From the NCBI RefSeq assembly GCF_001039355.2, contig NW_019775347.1, positions 9,809 to 36,692 of the forward strand: a stretch of 26,884 nt of DNA, written 5' to 3'. The stretch is from Lingula anatina (taxonomy: Eukaryota > Brachiopoda > Lingulata > Lingulida > Lingulidae). Each line of letters starts with the position of its first letter. The first letter of the stretch is position 1. Both the position numbers and the translations under genes were made by a program. Under the pieces are notes generated by a model, which saw nothing but the letters and a program-made list of their open reading frames with translations, made no database searches and had not been told where the DNA came from. Shown one piece after another: positions 10,999-20,057 of this stretch.

Positions 10999-11131
10999 TT
11001 AACACGCGTCACCTGGGATTTGAACTCGTGACTTGCTGTCACCATGGTTTTCTGATTGCTTTTTTTTTTTTTTTTTTTTTTTTGCAACCATTTTTTGCAA
11101 ACACCCTACCAACTGCGCTGTGACTGACCTA
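10999..11131 (-). repeat. tRNA-like (SINE) sequence split by an A-run
   Basis: On the minus strand AGCGCAGTTGGTAGGGTG (11102-11119) resembles a Pol III A box, and GAGTTCAAATCCC (11015-11027) a B box. An A run of about two dozen lies between them (T run at 11061-11083 on the plus strand), so this is not a working tRNA gene. Confidence 0.45.
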
Positions 11132-11269
11132 CCCACCCTCCGCACCTACGAGTTTCCTCTTATAGTAATCAAACGAAAATTTGAGAAATTATTTCAAGCA
11201 AAAAAAAAAAAAAAAATAATAATAATAATAAATAAAAATAAATAAATAAATAAAGAATCACAGTAAAGG

Positions 11270-11342
11270 TCTCAAGATTCGAACCCACGCCTAGCTGTGC
11301 ACAGTTTTGTAGAAGACAGCGGTGTTAACACGGAACCACAGA
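11270..11342 (-). repeat. tRNA-like (SINE) head
   Basis: On the minus strand GTGGTTCCGTGTTAACACC (11321-11340) resembles a D-arm/A box, and GGGTTCGAATC (11276-11286) is a near-consensus B box at tRNA-like spacing. The anticodon stem does not pair convincingly. A simple-sequence tail (11200-11255) follows, as in a SINE. Confidence 0.5.
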
Positions 11343-11845
11343 AACTTTAGTGGTAGCAAAGGGATCAAATGGAAACTTTCTACTTTCTCACAGAGAGGGC
11401 CAGTTTGGCTGTACATGTATTAATCTGCCATAACAATCAATATGCCGAGAGCCGTACTCACTAATTCATCCCGCACATCGAGAGTCTGCAAACATGGTAT
11501 AATAGTACCACCAGCGTTGGAACACATGGTTTTAGTCCCGTCCGGATCGTTCTGCCGGCTCTGCCGGCTCCTCCGGCTCAGCCGCCATGTTACCGTTACC
11601 GCTTCTCCTCCTAGACGGTAAGGGCCTCAGTACCCATCCCTTGGATTTAGGTCACCTATAACCTCATCTCGTTCCACGTAAAATTTGGGCTTTGTCGGTA
11701 TTGGGGTCTAGGTGTGGCACTCATTGCAATTCCCCCTTATCCAAAAATTGCAAAATTAAATGCCAATTATTTACCCTACGGAAGGAATTATGGGAAAAAT
11801 TTCTACAGACGGCTTTCCAAAAGTCATATGTGTAGATTTCAAATA

Positions 11846-12587
11846 TGACCTTGGATTTGACCTTTGACCTTAATTTCATGGCACATTATTGTAACTCCAA
11901 TATTATAACATTTAGTCCCTTATATCTCCAAAACTGGCAGAGATAGGTGCATAGTTACTATTGAAGTTAAGGATGTCATATACTGGCAATCTAAATTTGA
12001 CCTTGAAATTTACCTTTGACCTACGTTTTATCATGAATTGAACTTTGCAAATTCTGGTTCCCTTTTATCTCCAAAACTGACAGAGATAGGTCCTTAGTTA
12101 CTATTGAACTTGAATAGGAAGTCATATACTGGCAATCTTAATGTGACCTTGAAATTGACCTTTGACATACTTTTCATCATGATTTGAACTTTGCAAATTT
12201 TGGTATCCTTTTATCTCCAAAACTNCTTTTCACCATGAACTGAACTTTGCGAATTTTGATTCCCTTTTATCTCGAAAACTGGCAGAGATAGGTCCTTAGT
12301 TACTATTGAACTTGAATAGGAAGTCATATACTGGCAATTTACTGTGACCTTGAAATTGACCTTTGACCTACTTTACGATGAATTAACTTTGATTGTACCA
12401 TTTTAAGTTATATATATTTTTTGCATATTTTGAAAATTCTTGTTGATTGCATTTTTACAGCTTGTCAAGCACAAGACTGGTGGCTGTGTCCCTTACTTTG
12501 TGTATGTGGGGGTCTATACGAATGCACTTGCTCCAGCTGGTGGTACAATATTCGGAGGCGGTATCGCCTCTCTGATCCTCTAGTTAA
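11846..12587 (+). mobile_element. Tandem-array element with Helitron-like 3' hairpin, copy 1
   Basis: About four units of ~145 bp are marked by ATCTCCAAAACTG near 11924, 12067, 12213 and (ATCTCGAAAACTG, after N 12225) 12269. A ~200-bp tail follows. The 3' end has a perfect hairpin, GAGGCG-GTAT-CGCCTC, then CTCTAGTT. Similarity to the copy at 16142-16520 stops right after TAGTTA. Known Helitrons end in a hairpin followed by CTRR-T, and Helentron/HINE elements carry central tandem repeats; the assignment here is inference. The 5' end is not defined. Confidence 0.5.
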
Positions 12588-13526
12588 TATAATAATAAAC
12601 AATCTCACAAAACACAAATCTGATCAAAGTTTTACATAGAACCTGCTTCTATACATTAATCTAACCCACTGAGACTGTCTTTAAAAGCACATAAATATTA
12701 TTCGAATTGCTGAAGAAAATTCAGCTAGCTAGCAGGATTTTGAGAAACCGATTAACAAAAATCCTCACACATTCAGACTACTGCAGTTATTCGAATTGGG
12801 ACCTATTTATTATAGTAAATGATGTGTTAACAGGGTATAATTCTTTTCTATTTTTATAGTAGTTCTAAGTGGGAAAATCATACATCCTGTTAGTGTACTG
12901 TTTGAGTTGTGATCTTTCAGTCTTTGGCATCGTTCACTTGAAAAATCCAAATTTCCAAAATCCATTGAAGGTATCTAGTGATCATGGTCTGTGCCCTGAA
13001 TACCCCATGGCGTTATTAACTAGCAGAGCTAACGAGTTACTTCCGAAGCTGTAATTAAATCTCAGTTGCACTCTGAGGAGATTCTGACACCTGGACGTAT
13101 AATAATTTTGAAGGATGAGGACGAACTTGTCATGAGTGAAATATGTTCATGCAAATATGTTTTTGTGAGAATAATGAATGCAATTCATCTTGAAATGATG
13201 AGATAAGGGAATAAGTATATGTCTGAAGTTCATGAGTGATTTTATTAATTGTCATCTGCATGATATTATGTAATTTTTCAACCAAATCTGTTTATAAAAA
13301 GAGAAAATTATTTCAAGATTGTTCAAGAGGTATATATATTAAAGACATTGGCTTTATTTTCAATAGGAAATAAACAATAACAGCTAAATTTATAATAATT
13401 CATTTTTTTTCAGTGAAACAATTAAAAAAGTATGAAACAAAAAGAATACTGTGAACAGACAAGACACCAACTGAAGGACAAGCGGCTTGCAATGAAATGT
13501 CTTCTGCTTGAACATTCCAAATTAAG

Positions 13527-13532
13527 TTTATT
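13527..13532 (-). terminator. Candidate poly(A) signal of the C4-domain gene
   Basis: AATAAA on the minus strand lies ~190 bases past the stop codon. It is the nearest canonical hexamer I see in the right orientation. Confidence 0.45.
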
Positions 13533-13637
13533 GAGAAAAAAATTACTTAATTGGCATTATTACTGGTACTGTTTGTAGCATTTGTCGGCCTTTGATCTTG
13601 AATATTTGCAGATTCTAATATTCTAAAACTTGAGAAA

Positions 13638-13674
13638 TACACACATACACACACTCACACACACACACACACAC
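13638..13674. repeat. (CA)n microsatellite
   Basis: An interrupted CA array in the presumed 3' UTR of the minus-strand gene. Confidence 0.9.
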
Positions 13675-13723
13675 TAATAGAATAACAGAAATGTTTTTCA
13701 CAGTGACTAGAATCTGAGATAGT

Positions 13724-14217
13724 TTACTTGGAACATACAACACAGGTTATTTCTTTCCCAGATAGATAACTAGGACAAGGCAGTGACCCGCACTGTGCTT
13801 CCACTATGTAAAATAAAGCACCATTTTGGTCGCCATCTCCCCCGTCCATTACCTCTGGGGCCTTGTCCACACAAACAAACTGAGATTTCTGATGTTTGTT
13901 ATGGGAGGACATAAGATAGCCATCGTACTCCTTTGTCCAGCTAGCTGGACAGGTCATTTTGGCTGGAATCATGACCTGGCTGGACCTTGAAGGGATGCGA
14001 CAGACAGCACAACGTGGACTCTGGTCATGCACTGTTGTCAGCTTTGGAGTGTTGTGAGTGAGGAAGGGGTTGTTGGCTTGTATTTCGTACTCTACTCCAT
14101 AGAGAAAGGAGTTAGATTGGAACCCGTCTGTGGTAACCCCCCATTCAGGGTCATGAGGAACACACAGGTAGTCGCTGCCTCCCCCACTGTGGGTGTAGTG
14201 GGATCCCGCACCAACTC
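13724..14217 (-). CDS. Exon 4 (terminal) of C4-domain gene
   Basis: The acceptor CTCTTCCAG|GAGTTGG starts 494 nt that encode the rest of the domain and end CVVCSK-stop at 13724-13726. It holds nine of the ten domain cysteines. The reading frame upstream of 14217 is intron. Confidence 0.92.
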
Positions 14218-15838
14218 CTGGAAGAGAAGTGGAAAGTTGTAAAATAAACATTTTTACAGCTTAATATAACTATATACCTCTTGTTTGTGCCATGGGTGTA
14301 TCATAGTGGTGGTTTTATGGCCAAATTACATTTCACTTAGTTAACTTTGTATTTTTTATCGTTTATTGTCCAAGTTTGTTATAGTTTCTGAGTTAATATC
14401 ATATAAACTGAATCTTTAAATATAATCAACTGTCAGATGTAATCAAGTTCTACAGGGTGCTTTCAGCTATAAAAGTACTTTCAAATAACTTCAATCATGG
14501 CTTCACATTATAATTAATTTCAAAGTTAAAATCAGCATCAGTCTTAAGATTTCTTCTGTGAATGGGCTTCAGTATCACATTTGCCAAGGGGGGGGGGGGG
14601 GATCAAAATTTGTTGATTAATGCAGTCCAGAAGAAAACAGTAACATTATTATGATGCTATATGAAAATTCTTACCATTATACACCAGTTCAGCTCCTTGT
14701 GGACAGGTGCTTCTTCCCCAACGGATGTAGGTGGCACCACCATTAGTACCTGCGAAGTGATGTTTTTTTTCTCAATAATGTTATTTGATATTGTTTGTAT
14801 TTTCAAGATAGGTAATGCTCATGCAGAGTATGTGAAAGATTTATAGTACTTCATATGAGGTCATTTGAGTCGGGTCTGTAACACTATAGTTCTTCAAAAA
14901 AATAGAGAGCATTAACAATGCATTTTAAGTTGCATATTTTTGGTCAATCCCTTTAATCTACATTTTCCAACAGATTAAATTTATATGATACACTGTATAC
15001 TACAAGACAATGTTTTTAGTGAATTTTGTTCAGTTTTTTTTTTACTACTTAAGTCCTGTTGAATGTGTATCTGGTGAGGTATTTCTAGGAAGATGTTGGA
15101 GAGCTGTACATGTACATTATAGTGTTTTGTAAAGTTTATACTTACCAGCAGAATTCGGGATGCTCCTTCTGTGTCTGATTGATGTTTTATTGGCTGATGT
15201 GTCTTCTTGTTCAGTCCTTTCTTTTTCTTCACTGCTGCATTCATGCAGTTTATTATGGAGCAATACAACTTGTTTCTATAGAAAAAAAAATAGTGATGAA
15301 ATACACTGTTTATGTATATATATGAGCAAATTCAAATAAATAATTGATAAACATTTATTCATGACAGTCTATATAGTTTTAAATGTTATCCAATAAGTAT
15401 TTTATGTGGGTTTTCTGGATCCTGGATTTAGTCACACAAGTATACATACTTGGATCATAATTTTGATTTTTTGTTCATTTCTCTAAAACCTGCACTTACT
15501 GCTTGCATTTCAATTTACCACTTCCATCTTCTTTTCATATGTATGATCTTGCTTCATAGACGTAAGCTTGGGAGTAATTTAAATCTCAAATTAATTTTAA
15601 TTACCTGCAATTCTCTTGCCAACTGCTTCAGCTGATTAATTTGTTTCTGTTGTTTGTCTTGACTACGGTATTTCTTAAGCTCTTTCAGCATTTTAGTGAC
15701 TTCTTTGTCATTAATCAGACTTATTTCACCACCCTCTTCTTCTTCATCATCAATAATATAACGATGTGCCTGTGCCTTGTAAGAGAGGAGAAGTATCAAG
15801 GCAAAAATGTAAAACACTGATAGAATATGCAGCTTCAT
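13724..15838 (-). CDS. Secreted protein with short-chain-collagen-C4-type C-terminal domain
   Basis: Minus-strand exons are 15838-15605, 15275-15146, 14749-14675 and 14217-13724, with GT/AG borders and phases 0, 1, 1. They give 933 nt and 310 residues. Residues 1-24 are a signal peptide (MKLHILSVFYIFALILLLSY), followed by an acidic patch (DDEEEEGGE) and a Lys/Leu/Gln-rich coiled-coil-like stalk (~45-88). NKT at 107 could be glycosylated and RHRR at 112-115 could be cut by furin. From ~124 comes a domain that I recognise as that of sponge short-chain collagen C4 and related cnidarian/mollusc proteins: IRWGRSTCP, GSHYTHSGGGSDYLC, CAVC, MIPAKMTCP, EYDGYLMS, FVCVDKAPE, CGSLPCPSYLSGKEITCVVC. It has ten cysteines. 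There are no Gly-X-Y repeats. It is likely extracellular and oligomeric; its ligand is unknown. Confidence 0.9.
14588..14601. repeat. G14 homopolymer
   Basis: A pure G run within intron 3 of the minus-strand gene. Confidence 0.9.
14675..14749 (-). CDS. Exon 3 of C4-domain gene
   Basis: 75 nt between TTCGCAG|GT and AATG|GTAAGA. It encodes TNGGATYIRWGRSTCPQGAE, the start of the C4-type domain, and keeps phase 1. Confidence 0.88.
15146..15275 (-). CDS. Exon 2 of C4-domain gene: linker with RHRR site
   Basis: The acceptor TTTCTATAG|AAACAAG and donor TGCTG|GTAAGT bound 130 nt. It encodes a polar linker with one cysteine, NKT and RHRRS, ending phase 1. Confidence 0.82.
15605..15838 (-). CDS. Exon 1 of C4-domain gene: signal peptide and stalk
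   Basis: ATG at 15838-15836 runs for 78 codons to GAATTGCAG|GTAATT, phase 0. It holds the signal peptide, the Asp/Glu patch and most of the coiled-coil-like stretch (KMLKELKKYRSQDKQQKQIN). Confidence 0.85.
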
Positions 15839-15942
15839 TTTGAATGTGATGATTTACACAACAGAAATATATAGCTTTCCTTTTTTGCTGCTGGCAGCTG
15901 CAGATGTTGCACGTGTGTGGAACATGTAGGAATTGGTTTGGT

Positions 15943-15951
15943 CCTTTTATA
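15943..15951 (-). promoter_or_regulatory. TATA box of the C4-domain gene
   Basis: TATAAAAGG on the minus strand ends ~105 bases before the ATG at 15838. A start ~30 bases downstream would leave a short 5' UTR of roughly 75 bases. The match to the metazoan consensus is strong. Confidence 0.6.
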
Positions 15952-16141
15952 CTAGCTGTCAGTCATGGGAGTAACCATGGCAGTGACTTATTTCCTTATA
16001 GGGATCGTGTGATATTGAAGGGGAAATTCCCAAATCCTGTTTATGTAGCTGTAGATAGGTGTAATGGGTTTAATCTTTGAAACAGTTATGTATGACAATT
16101 CTCTTGATGGATTGTACTTTCTTTCTATTATTATGTTAAGN

Positions 16142-16520
16142 ACCTTTGACTTACTTTTCATCACGAATTGAACTTTACACATTTTAGTTCCCTTTTATCT
16201 CCAAAACTGGCAGAGATAAGTCCATAGTTACTATTGAACTTGAATAAGAAGTCATATGCTTGAAATTTACTGTGACCTCGAAATTGACCTTTGACCTACC
16301 TTACAATGAACTGAACTTTGATTGTACCATTTTTAGTTATATATATTTTTTGCATGTTTTGAGAATTCTTGTTGATTGCATTTTTTACAGCTTGTCAAGC
16401 ACAAGGCTGGTGGTGGTGTCCCTTTTGTGTATGTGTGTGTGTGGGGTCTATACGAATGCGCTTACTCCAGCTGGTGGTACAATATTAGGAGGCGGTATCG
16501 CCTCTCTGATCATTTAGTTA
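16142..16520 (+). mobile_element. Tandem-array element with Helitron-like 3' hairpin, copy 2
   Basis: One ~145-bp unit follows the gap (ATCTCCAAAACTGGCAG at ~16197), with TGACCTTTGACCT at 16285-16297. The same tail and hairpin (GAGGCG-GTAT-CGCCTC) follow, ending ATTTAGTT where copy 1 has CTCTAGTT. Its 5' part is lost at N 16141. Confidence 0.5.
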
Positions 16521-16599
16521 TCAATGTTGTTAAAATTCATCATTTGCACACGAGCACTTATTTGATAATCCGACACGGAGCGTTTCCAGTTGTGCCGGG

Positions 16600-16870
16600 G
16601 CGGTTCCAGGGATATTTGTAGGGGGCGGGGTCCGCGCATGCAAAGCCGAACGTCCCCCAGCTCCTTGGTGTGGGGTTGGGGGCCCACTGAAGGTTCCCGA
16701 AAAAATTGGTATTTTAGAGGGCTAACGGTGGCATTTTGTACGTTTTATTACTATGATTCAGCTAGTCAAAATGATATTTTCAAGGGGGGGGGGGCATTGT
16801 GTGTTTTTTTTTCAGAGATCGAAGGAGGAGTCAGGACCCCCCTGAACCCCCCTAAATCTGCCACTTAATA
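16600..16870 (+). repeat. GC-rich dispersed repeat, copy 2
   Basis: A diverged relative of 9990-10250, same orientation and block order (CTATGATTCAGCT, then a G run, then ATCGAAGGAGGAGTCAGGACC). The ORF over it is spurious. Confidence 0.6.
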
Positions 16871-17464
16871 GGGTTCACACGGAAGGAGGGGGTGGCGGGT
16901 GGAGGGAGGGGTCGCTCACCTCGGGGGTGTGTGGGTTGAGGGGTGATGGGTGAAAGTTACACAGATGAGTAGGTTTGAAGTGATACATAAGTAGAAACAA
17001 GCGAAATGAATTGAAACACACTTATAGAATTTTAATTTAAAATATTAAATGAATGTTCCCCTTTGAAATATAATAGTTTCAATTTTGTGTATAAAGCGAA
17101 AAAAAAAAGATTATTATCAACATTTGATCATGATAAATTTAAGTGAAAACATCCCAGTCGTCTATATGTAAAAAAAAAAAAAAAAAAAACTAGTAATGTG
17201 GGTAGGCCTACCTTCGGTGCTACTTTTAACTAACGCTTTTTTTTAATTTTATTCCTTTTCAGTACTACTTTGCCCAATATTTTAACCTGACCACATTATT
17301 TCAGAATGATTTTATGTACATTAGAACGGTTTAATTAAGTGCTTTTATTCTGTGAATTATGTCTGCGATTTCATTTATGTAGGCTATTCTTGAACGTTTT
17401 AAACCCTTGAGGTTTAAAGAATAAATAAATAAACAAACAAATAAATGTTTATATCTATCTCAAG

Positions 17465-17623
17465 GTGCGAGCCTCTATGTATGACGCACAGAGCACGGAT
17501 CCAGCAGCGCCAGCGACGACTGTTGACGAACAGAATGACGACAGCAACGCAGAAAGTGCCACCTTACTCACCCCTAGCGGACGCAAGACGATAACAAGAT
17601 ACCCCTCGCTCAAAACTTACAAG
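17465..17623 (+). CDS. KY-like gene, first recognised exon
   Basis: The acceptor CTATCTCAAG|GTGCGA and donor TACAAG|GTGAAA bound 53 codons, phase 0 at both ends. It encodes a polar, disordered N-terminus. ATG 17477 (MYDAQSTDPAAP) is the likely translation start if the exon begins in 5' UTR; otherwise upstream exons lie outside what I can recognise. Confidence 0.6.
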
Positions 17624-20018
17624 GTGAAAAGTCAATAATAAATATATGTGAGAGCATCATCACCACATGGACTGTTTTTTGTGACACTTGCTTCAGTCTT
17701 GAAGAAATTTGCTCGATTTATTTGTTATGGAGACGATTGTCTTTGGAAAATTTAGATTGGAAGAGAAAGAGCTAAAAAATGTTAAACTTAAATTTTCACA
17801 GAAATTGTTATTGTTTTACTCAGCATTTTTTTCTTAATAAAGGCCTCGTTGCCATAAAGGCTATATTTCTATCATATTGAAATATATAAATTTGCTTAAT
17901 CTATTAGTATTTTTATTATTCTTCTTTACAAAGGACTTCGAAGATCATTAAATATTTGAAACCCAGCGCGAACTGGAGTGAAAACAACAGGAAGAAGACT
18001 CTCTCTTTAAGAAATTCCACTTGCAAAAGGAAGCGCGCATGAAGAAGCTTGTGGAAGAGATTATGGCAGAAAAAGAAACCTCTGTCAAAGAATTCGTCGC
18101 TCTCCTCTACAGGTTAGGAATGAAGAGTTCTAGCCGAATTATCAAAGGGACCCCATTAGTTTGGAAAGGAGCCCCCAAAAGCGCAGCAGACGACAGAGGG
18201 GCTGAAGATGACGACGATGATGACGTCATCACCGACGGCCAGAATCTGGATGACGAAGCTTTTGAAGGAGATACAAGCGCGACCAGCTTGCTGGAGAAAA
18301 GTAAGCACATTGATGACGAATACCAAAGCCGTCTTGACGAGAGAATGCAGGAGCTGATGCGATCTCTAGAACAACAAGAGCAAGAGGAGCTTGCCAAGCT
18401 GGTGGAGAACACAGCAAAGAGATGCTATCACTGATAGCTGAGAAGGTTAGACTGTAATAATAATATTCTTTATTTATTGTAAAATCCATAAAAAAATGTT
18501 CAGTAAATATAACATGTGTAAAATGAACAGAATAAGATGAACAGAATAAAGTCAACTTTACACAGGATGTACGATTCAGCCGATTTGTGTAAGGCATCGT
18601 AAAGCTCACCAAATCGTGGAGACCAGGGCAAGTTGGACCCCAGGGTAAATTAGCCTCCCGTCAATTTACGAAAAGTAACTACGAGGTAAAAAAATAATTA
18701 GCCACATACTCTTGTAAAGTGACCGTAGCCTACAATGCTAAGGAAGTGTCCGACGTTAAAAAATTTTACTTAAGCGGTGAGTCGGAATAAACGATTTTTG
18801 CACCTAAAAGTAATTTTGTTTTAAAGATTAAGAAATCTATTTTCATAGGCTTTTGATCGAATATAATAGGCTATATGTTTAGGCCATCAAACCGAAGCTG
18901 ATTGTTTCAAGTTTCACAGAGATGTATGATCGTTGCTCATTCTAGCACCATAAATGGCTGCCATCCTTTAAAAAAAATGCACTCGGGGCTAGTTGTCCCC
19001 CCTTGACTCGGGGCAAGTTGGACCCTCATATTACCCACAAACCTTGGCGAGCAACAGAGTTAGAGACTATTGTTGAAACAAACTAGTTTAAAACTGAATT
19101 TGTTACTTTCTTTTAAAACGAAAAGTTATAATTCGTTTTCATTCATTAAGAACTTGATTTATACCATTATTAATTTATTTTTAATTAAAACAAAATAAAT
19201 TTTATTGATTAATATTTTGGTTCTTGCAACACATACAACGTGACGTACAGAAACCTCAATAAATCTGCCTCATTTGAACTATTTATTCATCAAAGACTCT
19301 CAAAAATCAATTTAATAAATTTAAAATGTATTCCAAGGTGTTTACATGGGATACTTACTTCATTTTCGTATAGGGTGCCAACTTGCCCTGACCCTGGGGC
19401 CAACTTGCTCGTGGTGGGGCAAGTTACCCCCCTCGACGTAGACCTATAACATCTTCTTTTTTGAGTTATACAAGGGGGGGTTCGGTCTAGATTTCCTGAC
19501 TAATTAAATGTTTGAAAATTTAATGAAATATACTTTTGAAAGACAATTGAAAAGAAAAATAATAAACGGTCCCCCTCGTATTGAAAGCGTTTACGTATTT
19601 TAAAGCTGCCATTATCTATACCCCAAACCTACTCTAGATACAGCGAAATCTCGCTTGATTTTACGAACAGTTTGAGTCATCCCGGAGAGTTTCCGGCCCC
19701 ATAGTTTGAATATCCCAGAGGTAAGTGTGCTAGTGCTATCAAAGTGAATACAGCTGTTGCAATAGAAGCAGAGGACTAAATTGTGATAGTGGTGAAATTC
19801 AAGTCGTGGGCACATTATATGCATGTGTATTTGTATATTTTCATAGGATGTTTATGCCCATTTATCTCAAATTGATGAAGTTTAAAATAGATATAGTCAC
19901 TTATTTTAGCTATTTTTAACGTGAAATTCTTATTTTATTCATTATGACTCTATTTGGTAATAGTGTAGCGTATTAATGTCTTTAATTTTTATTCGTTTAT
20001 TATTTTATTTTATTTCAT

Positions 20019-20057
<39 letters not shown>

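Larger units (their letters stand above)
6303..13723. other. Gene-poor repeat region
   Basis: I find no coding exon here that I can support. Listed separately are: duplications around N 6946 and N 8964, a tandem repeat at 7247-7607, a MITE at 7815, a dispersed repeat at ~10 kb, tRNA-like sequence at ~11.1-11.3 kb, and the tandem-array element at ~11.8-12.6 kb. Stretches 10260-10990 and 12600-13500 look like plain AT-rich intergenic DNA. Confidence 0.55.
15952..17464. other. Intergenic: N gap, array-element copy, dispersed repeat
   Basis: No gene seen. After N 16141 comes the second copy of the tandem-array element, then the second GC-rich dispersed repeat (16600-16870), a G-rich stretch (to ~16960), AT-rich DNA with A runs near 17100 and 17170, and a short AAAT array at ~17420-17443. 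Confidence 0.55.

Noticed and set aside
16590-16868. 92-codon ORF ending in a Pro-rich peptide
   Set aside because: It lies wholly in a GC-rich dispersed repeat also present near 10 kb; this is a common type of spurious ORF.
18107-18612. Minus-strand Ser-rich ORFs opposite the coiled-coil exon
   Set aside because: Antisense shadows of the Asp/Glu-rich coding strand, with no splice or homology support.
19612-19824. Possible exon before a consensus donor (CAGAG|GTAAGT near 19721)
   Set aside because: All three plus-strand frames before the donor meet stops within ~70 bases, and the minus ORF has no features.
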